From assembly GCA_934130325.1 (NCBI GenBank), contig CAKOYA010000042.1, positions 1 to 7,077 on the forward strand: a DNA stretch of 7,077 nt. Direction: 5' to 3'. Positions 1 to 7,014 of the stretch are shown here, piece by piece (position 1 is the stretch's first letter; every line of letters starts with the position of its first letter). This stretch comes from an uncultured Clostridia bacterium. GTDB lineage: Bacteria; Bacillota; Clostridia; TANB77; CAG-465. The notes beneath the pieces were generated by a model. That model saw only the letters and a program-made list of their open reading frames with translations. It was not told the origin of the DNA and did no database searches. A program made the position numbers and the translations under genes.

Positions 1-252
1 GTTTCAGAAAATAAAGTACCTATTTTAACGAGAAATATTTTGGAAAAAGGCTTGACTTTTGTTGGATCTAGTAGGTCTGGTAGGGGGGATTTTGAAAACG
101 CTATACAATACTTAGAAAATACTGATTTACCTCAAAAGCTTGAAAATATTGTATATGAGAGTAAGTCAGTAGCTTGTATAAAGGATTTATTAGATGTATT
201 TGCAGAAGATTTAAATACGACATTTAAAACTGTATTTAGATGGGATGTATAA
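1..252 (+). CDS. tarJ: TarJ-like ribitol-5-phosphate dehydrogenase (ribulose-5-P reductase), C-terminal end, 5' partial
   Basis: The frame is open from the first base and ends at TAA 250-252, giving the last 83 residues of a protein that begins upstream. The segment VPILTRNILEKGLTFVGSSR followed by SGRGDFENA, and the closing FKTVFRWDV, match my recollection of the C-terminus of TarJ. TarJ is a zinc-type medium-chain alcohol dehydrogenase that uses NADPH to reduce D-ribulose-5-phosphate to D-ribitol-5-phosphate, the substrate from which TarI makes CDP-ribitol. The catalytic zinc ligands and nucleotide-binding fold would be upstream and cannot be checked. An internal TTG at base 40 is not a real start, because homology-like sequence continues before it. 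In known operons tarI lies directly before tarJ, so a tarI probably precedes this window (inference). Another medium-chain polyol dehydrogenase is possible, but the tarI-like gene at the other end of the window supports TarJ. Confidence 0.75.
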   Translation, partial: VSENKVPILTRNILEKGLTFVGSSRSGRGDFENAIQYLENTDLPQKLENIVYESKSVACIKDLLDVFAEDLNTTFKTVFRWDV

Positions 253-265
253 AAAATTAAAACAG

Positions 266-274
266 AAGGAGAGG
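266..274 (+). promoter_or_regulatory. Ribosome binding site for the first glycosyltransferase
   Basis: AAGGAGAGG lies 7 bases before the GTG at 282. Such a strong Shine-Dalgarno at ideal spacing fixes this GTG as the start, although GTG is a weaker initiator than ATG. Confidence 0.75.
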
Positions 275-281
275 AATAAAA

Positions 282-1259
282 GTGAAGAGAATTAGTATTG
301 TTATTCCTTGTTATAATAATTTTTCATTGATGGAAAATTGTCTAAAGAGCTTAGAAAATCAAAGTGTTAAAGATTTTGAAGTAATTATTGTAGATGATTG
401 TTCAACTGATGAATCTTATAAACAGTTATTGGATTATGCTAAAGAGAGTATATTAGATTTATATATAAAAAAAACTATAAAAAATTTAGGGCCAGGTGGA
501 GCAAGAAATCTAGGAATAGAAGAATCAAATGGAAAGTATATAATGATGTTAGATTCAGATGATTATATAGAGTACAATACAATAGAATTATTAAATAAAA
601 TAATAGATGAAAAAAAGGTTGATTGCATTTTTTTTGATTATTATCTGGAAAGTAGTAGTAAAATTTGTAAAAGATCTACTATGCCTGGTTTTAGTGAGGG
701 ATATGTAGAAAGAAGCGATGCACTTATATTTAGTAATGGAGCAGCTTGGGGAAAGATCTATTTATTGGATATTATAAAGAATAATGATATATATTATCCT
801 GATTTAATAAGAAATGAAGACATGCCTTTTAATAAGATAGCTATTTCTAATTGTAGAAAATTTTTTTATTTAAAATCTTATTTATATCATTACGTAATGA
901 ACGAAAATTCATTAATGCATGATAATAAACTTTTGAATGAAAATAACGCAATAAAAGCTTTTGAATATATAAAAAGTAATATTGATAATAATTTTCAGTA
1001 TGAATTGGAAGCGATTTTTATTAAAGAATATTTGTATAGTACTACTATGACTTTAGTAAAAAAAGGATGTAGTAGTACTAAAATAAAAGAACATATTATT
1101 AAAGAAGAAAAATTGTATCCTAATTGGTTCAGTAATAAAAGTATTCTTAAATATCCGATTTATATGAAAGTATGTTTACATTTAATTAAGTATAAAAATA
1201 TTTTCTTACTGAAAATAGCAGGAAAAATAAAAAATAAGTTAAAAAATAAAGGATGGTAA
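282..1259 (+). CDS. Glycosyltransferase family 2 (GT-A fold)
   Basis: This 325-residue protein probably transfers a sugar from a nucleotide-sugar donor to the lipid-linked oligosaccharide on the inner face of the membrane. The N-terminal third is a typical GT2 domain. It has SIVIPCYNN at residues 5-13, VDDCSTD at 37-43 (donor nucleotide binding), GPGGARNLGIEESNGKY at 70-86, and the metal-binding DXD-type motif DSDDY at 91-95. Residues 155-160 (AWGKIY) and the NED at 178-180 fit the acceptor-side segment and the usual catalytic base region. The C-terminus is basic and Lys/Asn-rich, with no clear membrane anchor. It starts at GTG 282, 29 bases after the tarJ-like stop, and its stop is 4 bases before the polymerase gene, so it is co-transcribed. 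Donor sugar, acceptor and linkage cannot be read from the sequence. It contains runs of 8 T (628-635) and 7 T (861-867). Confidence 0.93.
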   Translation: MKRISIVIPCYNNFSLMENCLKSLENQSVKDFEVIIVDDCSTDESYKQLLDYAKESILDLYIKKTIKNLGPGGARNLGIEESNGKYIMMLDSDDYIEYNTIELLNKIIDEKKVDCIFFDYYLESSSKICKRSTMPGFSEGYVERSDALIFSNGAAWGKIYLLDIIKNNDIYYPDLIRNEDMPFNKIAISNCRKFFYLKSYLYHYVMNENSLMHDNKLLNENNAIKAFEYIKSNIDNNFQYELEAIFIKEYLYSTTMTLVKKGCSSTKIKEHIIKEEKLYPNWFSNKSILKYPIYMKVCLHLIKYKNIFLLKIAGKIKNKLKNKGW

Positions 1260-1263
1260 AAAA

Positions 1264-2365
1264 ATGTTTTATTCAATTATAGTATATACTTTAACATTTG
1301 CAATATCTCTTACTTGCATTTTCTTATATAAAAAAATAGAAAAAGGAAAATTGGAGAGATTATTTTGTTTGATTGGAATTATACTACCACCAATATTGCT
1401 TTCAACGTTTAGATATGGAATAGGAGTTGATTACCATACATATGTAAGTAATTATAACTATTTTTCTAATCAATTTTCTTTTAAGAGCATTTTTTGTTCT
1501 TATCAAGAGCCTTTTAGCGTTATTTTGTATTTTTTAGCAAAAATTATATTTAGTAATAGTATAGGATTTTTTTTATTATCAATACTAATAACCATAGTTT
1601 TCACTTTTCTAGGAATAAAAAATTATAAAGAAAGAATCTCAATGCCCTTAGCATTATTTATTTATTATATGTTTTATTACCAAATTTCTTATAATGCAGT
1701 AAGGCAATGTATTGCAGTAGCTATTGTATTTTTTGCTTATAAATATGTTATTGAAAGAAAACCTATTAAATATATTATTTTTATTACTATAGCAGGGTTA
1801 TTTCATAAAACTGCATTTTTATGTTTATTATTTTATTTTTTAGGTAGTAAAGAAGAAAACAAAAGATCTAAAATAATAGATAGAGTATTATTTATAGGGG
1901 TTGTTTTAAGTCCAATTATTGTTCCTTTATTAATGAGATTTATCCCTGGTCTAATGAAAATATTAGGAATTTTTACTAGTTATGCAAATAAACCTGTTCG
2001 GAGAATATCAATGTAAATTTTTACTATATATTATTCCAACACTTATTCCTATTTTTATATTTAAGAAAGAAATTTTGAAAGTAGATTATAGATATAATTT
2101 CTTTATTAGATTAATTTTATTACAAATACCTTTTCAATTTGCTGGAAATTATATTGCTTACGTGGATAGATTTGCTTTATATAGTTCTGTTATACAAATA
2201 GTATTAATTCCGATTATGGTAAATGCAATTATGGATCCTAAAGTAAAAAAATATGTGAAGTATGGCGTTATTGCTTGGTATGTTTTATATTATATTGGTA
2301 TGTTTATTTTTTTAAATTCGAATCTTACTTATCCATATGTTAGTATTTTTATGAAATGTAAGTAA
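1264..2365 (+). pseudogene. wzy: EpsG-family polysaccharide polymerase (Wzy), interrupted by a +1 frameshift
   Basis: Two reading frames together make one EpsG-type membrane protein. EpsG/Wzy proteins join flipped repeat units into polymer on the outer face of the membrane. The first part (1264-2016, 250 aa) has several hydrophobic segments, the hallmark RYGIGVDY at residues 50-57, NAVRQ at 144-148 and the FHKTA block from 180. The second part is in the +1 frame and ends at TAA 2363-2365; its first ATG is at 1982. It carries KFLLYIIPTLIPIF, then a segment around AGNYIAYVDRFALY typical of the family C-terminus, and a closing PYVSIF. The frames overlap only between about 1967 and 2016, so the break lies there, most likely a single extra base near 1985-1999. 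Removing one base gives a 366-residue protein, normal for EpsG. Both halves look conserved, so the break is recent, or is a sequencing error. It is not in a homopolymer. The start ATG follows AAAGGATGG at 1248-1256. Confidence 0.85.
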
Positions 2366-2437
2366 TAATAAATGCGTTAAGATTTATAGTCTAAGTTACA
2401 TTTATATATATTGATACAATAGATTTATTGAAAGAAT

Positions 2438-2441
2438 GGAG
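2438..2441 (+). promoter_or_regulatory. Ribosome binding site that decides the start of the second GT2
   Basis: GGAG lies 6 bases before ATG 2448. The other in-frame ATG, at 2436, overlaps this site and has no Shine-Dalgarno of its own, so 2448 is the better start. Confidence 0.6.
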
Positions 2442-2447
2442 AATAAA

Positions 2448-3392
2448 ATGATAGATGAAAAAAAATTAGTAAGTATTATAGTTCCAATTTATAATGTAGA
2501 TAAGTATTTAGAAAGATGTTTAGAAAGTATAATTATGCAGACATATAAAAATGTTGAAATTATTTTAGTAAATGATGGTAGTACAGACAAATCAGACAGT
2601 ATTTGCAAAGAATTTTTGAGAAAAGATAACAGGATAAAATATATTAAGCAGAAAAATCAAGGTTTAAGTTGTGCTAGAAATCGTGGGATAAAGGAAAGTA
2701 ATGGGGATTATTATATTTTTATAGATTCTGATGATTATGTAAATATTAATTTTGTTGAAGAATTATATAATACTCTGATAAAAACCGGTTCAGATGTTGC
2801 AGTATGTAAGTATAGAAAAGTATATGATGGAGAATGTAATATTTTAAAAAAAGCTAAAGGAGCAGTTAAAGTATATGAAGGAGATAAAAAGTTTTATAAC
2901 TTATACAATAATAATTCAACAATAACAACGGTTGCTTGGAATAAGATATATAAAAAAGAAATATTTTCAGAAATAAAGTATCCTTGTAATAAAATTCATG
3001 AGGATGAATTTGTTGTTTACGATATTTTAAAAATATCTAAAAAGGTAGCTTATAATACATGTCAATATTATTATTATTTACAAAGAAAAGATGGAATTAC
3101 TGGAAAGTATGATAAAAAAAGAGCCATAATTTTAGAAGCTTTATATTGTAGATTGGAAGATTTAAAAAAAGATAATAGAAAAAGATTATATTCTTACACA
3201 TTATATAATTATTATTATCAATTATTGTATCACTATAATATGTTAAATTTATATTATCCTAACTGTGGAGAAGATATTGAAAAAGTATATAATGAAATTT
3301 TAAAATTAAAAAAGGAAGTTTTATTAAATATACATATAAATCCATTAAAGAAAATAAAGTTAATAATCAAACTTATTAGTTTACATTGCTAA
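2448..3392 (+). CDS. Glycosyltransferase family 2 (GT-A fold)
   Basis: This is a 314-residue cytoplasmic or membrane-associated sugar transferase of the second repeat-unit assembly step type. The GT2 core is complete: VSIIVPIYNV at residues 8-17, the ERCLESI helix from 22, LVNDGSTD at 40-47, GLSCARNRGIKESNGDY at 72-88, and the DXD-type metal site IDSDDY at 92-97. AWNKIY at 163-168 and HEDEF at 184-188 fit the acceptor site and catalytic base seen in capsule GT2 enzymes. The C-terminal third is Tyr/Asn/Lys-rich and uninformative. An ATG 12 bases earlier (2436) would add four residues, but the ribosome binding site favours 2448. The gene follows the polymerase after about 80 untranslated bases, the largest gap in the window. 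It has the same fold as the first GT2 but a clearly different sequence, so it should make a different linkage. Donor and acceptor are unknown. Confidence 0.92.
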   Translation: MIDEKKLVSIIVPIYNVDKYLERCLESIIMQTYKNVEIILVNDGSTDKSDSICKEFLRKDNRIKYIKQKNQGLSCARNRGIKESNGDYYIFIDSDDYVNINFVEELYNTLIKTGSDVAVCKYRKVYDGECNILKKAKGAVKVYEGDKKFYNLYNNNSTITTVAWNKIYKKEIFSEIKYPCNKIHEDEFVVYDILKISKKVAYNTCQYYYYLQRKDGITGKYDKKRAIILEALYCRLEDLKKDNRKRLYSYTLYNYYYQLLYHYNMLNLYYPNCGEDIEKVYNEILKLKKEVLLNIHINPLKKIKLIIKLISLHC

Positions 3393-3400
3393 GAAAGCGT

Positions 3401-3405
3401 AAGGT
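3401..3405 (+). promoter_or_regulatory. Ribosome binding site that decides the flippase start
   Basis: AAGGT lies 7 bases before ATG 3413. An in-frame TTG at 3386, overlapping the previous stop codon, has no comparable site and would add nine basic residues absent from typical family N-termini. Confidence 0.55.
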
Positions 3406-3412
3406 AAAAAAT

Positions 3413-4867
3413 ATGAATGATATACAAGAATTAAAGAATAAAACAATTAAAGGATTGTTTTGGAGATTTGGAGAAAGAATTATTGCACAATTAATTAGTT
3501 TTATTGTGTCAATTATATTAGCGAGGTTATTAATGCCAGAAGAATATGGTATTATTGCTATGGTTACTATATTCATTAATATAGCTAATGTTTTTGTTAC
3601 AAGCGGACTTGGAACTTCTCTTGTTCAAAAAAAAGATGCCGATGAAATTGATTTTTCTACTATGTTTTGGACAAGTATTGCATTTTCAGTTATTCTATAT
3701 ATTATATTATTTTTCACTGCTCCTTTTATTGCAAAAATGTATAAAAATGATTTGTTAACAAGTGTTTTAAGAATTATGGGATTAAAGCTCCCAATCGCTG
3801 CATTTAGCACAATACAACAAGCATATGTTCAAAGAAAGATGATATATAAAAAATTTTTCTTTTCGACAATAATAGGAACAATTATATCTGCGGCTGTAGG
3901 AATTATTATGGCTTTTAATGGATTTGGTGTTTGGGCATTAGTCGCACAATATTTAACCAATTCTGCTATTGATACTTTGGTTTTATTTTTAACAATTGAT
4001 TGGCATCCAAAATTTAAATTTTCATTTAATAAATTTAAGCCATTATTCTCTTATGGTTGGAAAATAATGCTTACCAGTTTAATTGGAACAGTATTTGACC
4101 AATTGAGAGGACTGATTATTGGTATAAAATATTCATCAGCTGATTTAGCATATAATAATAAGGGAGAACAAATACCAAAATTATTATCAAATAATATTAA
4201 TTCAACAGTTGAGTCAGTATTATTTTCATCAATTTCTAAAGTTCAAGAAGATAAAATGAGTGTAAAAAAGGCAACAAGAAGGATTATACAACTCTCATCA
4301 TTTATTTTAATGCCATTATTATTTGGGATTTTTGGTATAGCAGATACTTTAATAGATATTTTACTTACTAATAAGTGGCAACCTTGTGTTCCATATTTAA
4401 GGGCTGTTTGTATTGGTGAATGTTTTTCAATAATTAATATTGCTAATTTACAAGCATTAAAAGCAGTTGGTAGGAGTGATATTACTTTGAAATTGGAGTT
4501 TATAAAGAAACCTTTATATTTAATAATAGTACTTATTTCTCTGCCATTTGGTCCATTAACTGTTTGTATAGGAAATTCATTATATTCAATAGTTGCATTG
4601 TTTATAAATTCAAAACCTAATAAAGAGATATTAAATTATTCTTTAAAGGAACAGATTAAAGATATGTATATTTATTTTATAGTATCTTTGCTAATGTGTA
4701 TATTTGTTATTTTAGTTGGAATGTGTAAAATTAATATTATTTTAAAATTAGGTATGCAAATTATTATAGGCATATTAATTTATTGTGTGTTATGTAAAAC
4801 TTTAAATTTGGAAAGTTGGAGCTATGCTATTAACATTTTGAAATCAAAATTTTTAAGAAATAATTAG
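3413..4867 (+). CDS. wzx: Wzx-type polysaccharide flippase (PST/MOP superfamily)
   Basis: This 484-residue integral membrane protein is expected to move the undecaprenyl-linked repeat unit from the cytoplasmic to the outer face, feeding the Wzy polymerase. Length and hydrophobicity fit the 12-14 helix PST family, closest in style to WzxC/TuaB proteins. The N-terminus has the typical basic segment NKTIKGLFWRFGER (9-22), then a first helix and LARLLMPEEYG (36-46). Later comes TSGLGTSLVQKKDADEIDFS. The middle has AYNNKGEQIPKLLSNNIN followed by SSISKVQEDK, matching the conserved loop of this subfamily. The C-terminus has a run of strongly hydrophobic segments. ATG 3413 is 20 bases after the upstream GT2 stop, and the next gene begins 21 bases after its stop, so it sits inside the operon. 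The exact oligosaccharide substrate cannot be inferred. Shadow frames on the other strand here are not genes. Confidence 0.93.
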   Translation: MNDIQELKNKTIKGLFWRFGERIIAQLISFIVSIILARLLMPEEYGIIAMVTIFINIANVFVTSGLGTSLVQKKDADEIDFSTMFWTSIAFSVILYIILFFTAPFIAKMYKNDLLTSVLRIMGLKLPIAAFSTIQQAYVQRKMIYKKFFFSTIIGTIISAAVGIIMAFNGFGVWALVAQYLTNSAIDTLVLFLTIDWHPKFKFSFNKFKPLFSYGWKIMLTSLIGTVFDQLRGLIIGIKYSSADLAYNNKGEQIPKLLSNNINSTVESVLFSSISKVQEDKMSVKKATRRIIQLSSFILMPLLFGIFGIADTLIDILLTNKWQPCVPYLRAVCIGECFSIINIANLQALKAVGRSDITLKLEFIKKPLYLIIVLISLPFGPLTVCIGNSLYSIVALFINSKPNKEILNYSLKEQIKDMYIYFIVSLLMCIFVILVGMCKINIILKLGMQIIIGILIYCVLCKTLNLESWSYAINILKSKFLRNN

Positions 4868-4872
4868 ATTAT

Positions 4873-4880
4873 GAGGGTGA
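4873..4880 (+). promoter_or_regulatory. Ribosome binding site that decides the start of the Caps_synth gene
   Basis: GAGGGTGA lies 8 bases before ATG 4889. It overlaps the first codons of the longer reading from ATG 4871, which has no site of its own because only A/T-rich flippase 3' sequence precedes it. This makes 4889 the likely start. Confidence 0.65.
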
Positions 4881-4888
4881 GACAAGTT

Positions 4889-5791
4889 ATGATTAATAAA
4901 ATAATGAGAGAAATAAACAAAGCATATATTTGTTTAAAATATTTTTTAAAATGCAAGTGTTTAAAGGGAGAACAATTAGAATGTAAGAGAAATTGGATCT
5001 TTTTTTCACACTTAAAAGAAAAATATAAAAATAAACTAGAATCTTTACCTAAATATGAGTCTACTGGTATATATAGCAATAAGGTTTGGTGGTGTTGGTT
5101 ACAAGGTGAAGAAAATGCTCCAGAACTTAATAAAGCATGTTTAAACTCGTTAAGAAAAAATTTAGTGGATAGGGATATAGTTGTTATAACTAAAGAAAAT
5201 TATAAAGACTTTGTTGATATTCCAGAATTTATAATTACAAAGTATAAAAAAGGAATAATATCGAATACACATTTTTCCGATTTATTAAGATTAGAACTTC
5301 TTATTAAGTATGGTGGCACTTGGATAGATTCTTCTGTTCTATGCACAGAATATTATAAAGCATTTTTTGATAAGCCATTATTTATGTTTGAAAATTGGAA
5401 GAGGGGGGATTTATCTGTTGTATCTTCTAATTGGTTTATAACTGCAGAAAAAAACGAGCCAATTTTAAAAACTACTATAGATTTATTATATGATTATTGG
5501 GATAATTATAATTATTTAATTCACTATTTCATTTTTCATTTTTTCTTTACACTTGCAACATCAAAATATGAAGAATTATGGAAGAGTGTTAATAGATTTT
5601 CTAATTTGCCACCTCATATTTTACAATTTGAATTGACTGAAAAGTACAGCGAGGAAAGATTTAAAGAAATTGAAAAAATGTCTTCATTTCATAAATTAAA
5701 CCAAAATTTAGATTTTTCAAATTGTAAAGGTGATACTAATTATGATTATATAATTAATAAATATATGAAGGAGGAGTATAAGTGCAGTTAA
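4889..5791 (+). CDS. Capsular polysaccharide synthesis family glycosyltransferase (Caps_synth, GT32-like)
   Basis: This 300-residue protein resembles the 'capsular polysaccharide synthesis protein' family (PF05704), related to GT32/DXD sugar transferases. It likely adds a sugar to the repeat unit from a nucleotide donor. KVWWCWLQGEENAPEL starts at residue 65 and matches the family's opening strand (W..WxQG....P). The core is HFSDLLRLELLIKYGGTWID at 128-147, with D131, R134 and the D147 of the GGTWID motif as probable donor/metal-binding positions. It continues into SSV. A later FxFHFFF stretch (about residues 213-221) is hydrophobic, and the first 30 residues are basic with Leu/Ile, suggesting peripheral membrane contact rather than a signal peptide. 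An in-frame ATG at 4871 would add six residues, but the ribosome binding site favours 4889. The last 10 bases overlap the next gene, implying translational coupling. Sugar specificity is not determinable. Confidence 0.85.
   Translation: MINKIMREINKAYICLKYFLKCKCLKGEQLECKRNWIFFSHLKEKYKNKLESLPKYESTGIYSNKVWWCWLQGEENAPELNKACLNSLRKNLVDRDIVVITKENYKDFVDIPEFIITKYKKGIISNTHFSDLLRLELLIKYGGTWIDSSVLCTEYYKAFFDKPLFMFENWKRGDLSVVSSNWFITAEKNEPILKTTIDLLYDYWDNYNYLIHYFIFHFFFTLATSKYEELWKSVNRFSNLPPHILQFELTEKYSEERFKEIEKMSSFHKLNQNLDFSNCKGDTNYDYIINKYMKEEYKCS
5768..5776 (+). promoter_or_regulatory. Strong ribosome binding site inside the upstream gene's 3' end
   Basis: AAGGAGGAG contains the full AGGAGG consensus and ends 5 bases before GTG 5782. 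It supports the GTG start even though this overlaps the previous gene's last codons. Confidence 0.8.
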
Positions 5792-6954
5792 TAAGAAAAG
5801 TCATAATTTTGATAAAATCTTTTATAAGGTATATTTTGAGAATGTTCTTTAAATTGCCATTTTTTAAAGTAAAAAATAATAAAATTGTTTTCGATAATTT
5901 CAATGGAAAGGGTTTTGGATGTAATCCAAAATATATTGCATTGGAAGTAATTAATCAAAAGTTGGATTGGGATATGGTTTGGTTAGTTAAAGATATGTCT
6001 GAAGATATGCCAAAGGAAATAAGAAAAGTTAAATATGGTAGACTAAGAGCTTTATATGAATTGTCAACTGCTAAAATTTGGATAGATAATGTACGAACAT
6101 ATAAAGGGGTAGACAAGAAAAAAAATCAATTTTACATTCAGACTTGGCATGGATCAATAGGTCCTAAAAAAATCGAGAAAGAAATTGAAAGTTATCTTTC
6201 TGCTCAATATATTAAATCGGCAAAAAATGACGGAAAAATTACAGATTTGATGTTGTCAAATAATAAAATAGCAACTTATTGCTATAAAAATAATTTTTGG
6301 TATGATGGACCGGTACTTGAGATAGGAGTGCCTCGAAATGATATAATTTTAAATACACCTAAAAATTTAAAAAAGGATATATTTAAAAAATTTAATATTT
6401 GTATAGATAAAGCTGTGGTACTTTATGCACCAACATTTCGTAAAAATTTGAATTTAGATGTATATAAATTTAATTATATTAAGATTTTGGAATTATTAAA
6501 AAAAAGATTCGAGAAAGATTTTGTATTTTTTATAAGATTACACCCTAATGTAAGCAAATTTTGTGATTTTATAGAATATAATGAAAGTATTATAAATGTC
6601 ACTCAATATCCTGATTGCCAAGAATTATTGGCAATATCGGATGTATGTATCAGTGATTATTCTAGTACAGCTTTTGATTTTGCAATGATTAACAAACCAG
6701 TTTTTTTATTATGTAAGGATTTTGATGATTATAAAAAGAATGAGCGAGAGTTTTGCATTGATTTCACTAAAGTTCCGTTTAGTATCGCTATTACTGAAGA
6801 GGAACTAATTGATAATATAAAAAGATTTGACAATGACTATTATATACAAAAATGTAAGGAATTTTATAGTAAATATGATTTAAAAAATAATCCAAATTCG
6901 TCAAAAGAAATTGTAAAAATAATAAAAAGAGAAATAGATTTGGAAAATTTATAA
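5782..6954 (+). CDS. CDP-glycerol/CDP-ribitol phosphotransferase (TagB/TarF superfamily)
   Basis: This 390-residue enzyme belongs to the CDP-glycerol:poly(glycerophosphate) glycerophosphotransferase family (PF04464), which moves a polyol phosphate from its CDP carrier to a lipid-linked acceptor at the inner membrane face. The motifs are in order: QTWHGS with H123, GVPRND near 183, YAPTFR at 215-220, RLHPN with H254, and ISDYSSTAFDFA from 290. The two histidines correspond to the essential pair known in TagF-type enzymes. The N-terminus (about 1-30) is basic and hydrophobic, fitting peripheral membrane binding. At 390 residues it matches the short TagB/TarF form, without an extra N-terminal domain. 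Whether it uses CDP-glycerol or CDP-ribitol cannot be read directly; the tarJ-like and tarI-like neighbours favour ribitol (inference). It starts at GTG and overlaps the previous gene by 10 bases, so expression is probably coupled. Confidence 0.9.
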   Translation: MQLIRKVIILIKSFIRYILRMFFKLPFFKVKNNKIVFDNFNGKGFGCNPKYIALEVINQKLDWDMVWLVKDMSEDMPKEIRKVKYGRLRALYELSTAKIWIDNVRTYKGVDKKKNQFYIQTWHGSIGPKKIEKEIESYLSAQYIKSAKNDGKITDLMLSNNKIATYCYKNNFWYDGPVLEIGVPRNDIILNTPKNLKKDIFKKFNICIDKAVVLYAPTFRKNLNLDVYKFNYIKILELLKKRFEKDFVFFIRLHPNVSKFCDFIEYNESIINVTQYPDCQELLAISDVCISDYSSTAFDFAMINKPVFLLCKDFDDYKKNEREFCIDFTKVPFSIAITEEELIDNIKRFDNDYYIQKCKEFYSKYDLKNNPNSSKEIVKIIKREIDLENL

Positions 6955-6960
6955 AAACTA

Positions 6961-6991
6961 TTTACATATATTTAAATGTGTGTAATAATAT
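6961..6991 (+). promoter_or_regulatory. Possible promoter before the tarI-like gene
   Basis: TTTACA (6961-6966) differs from the sigma-A -35 consensus at one base. The best -10 candidates are TAATAA (6983-6988, 16-base spacer) and TAATAT (6986-6991, 19-base spacer), both imperfect. In DNA this AT-rich such matches occur by chance, so the call is tentative. A dyad occupies the space between the two elements. Confidence 0.3.
6962..6985 (+). repeat. 24-base near-perfect inverted repeat in the gap before the tarI-like gene
   Basis: TTACATATATTT (6962-6973) is followed at once by AAATGTGTGTAA (6974-6985). Ten of 12 positions pair by Watson-Crick rules and the other two are G-T, which can pair in RNA. 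There is no T-run afterwards, so it is not a standard intrinsic terminator. It could be a repressor operator or a weak AU-rich hairpin. Confidence 0.45.
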
Positions 6992-7000
6992 GAGAATATA

Positions 7001-7006
7001 AGGGGG
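7001..7006 (+). promoter_or_regulatory. Ribosome binding site for the tarI-like gene
   Basis: AGGGGG lies 8 bases before ATG 7015, a strong Shine-Dalgarno that fixes the start of the last gene. Confidence 0.75.
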
Positions 7007-7014
7007 AATTTATT

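Noticed and set aside
40..252. Short independent gene starting at TTG 40
   Set aside because: The frame is open to the window edge and the TarJ-like similarity continues upstream of this TTG, so it is the end of a longer gene.
1985..2016. Programmed ribosomal frameshift in the polymerase
   Set aside because: No slippery heptamer, stop-codon pause of the +1 type or clear downstream structure is visible; a simple indel is the more economical explanation.
1982..2365. Independent small membrane protein starting at ATG 1982
   Set aside because: No ribosome binding site precedes this ATG, and its sequence continues the EpsG family C-terminus, so it is the broken polymerase's second half.
2366..2447. 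Internal promoter before the second GT2
   Set aside because: TACAAT (2415-2420) resembles a -10 box, but no acceptable -35 lies 16-18 bases upstream. A small CAATA/TATTG hairpin (2417-2430) is too short to matter.
3376..3576. 66-residue reverse-strand open frame
   Set aside because: It lies opposite the flippase start and the GT2 end, has no ribosome binding site or recognisable motif, and AT-rich membrane-protein genes often leave such antisense frames.
3625..3810. 61-residue reverse-strand open frame
   Set aside because: Entirely antisense to conserved flippase sequence, with no start signal.
4864..5079. 71-residue reverse-strand open frame
   Set aside because: Antisense to the N-terminus of the Caps_synth gene; hydrophobic only because it mirrors Lys/Asn-rich codons.
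6962..6985. Intrinsic terminator after the phosphotransferase
   Set aside because: The hairpin is almost all A-U, has practically no loop unless inner pairs open, and is followed by AATAATATGAG rather than a T-run.
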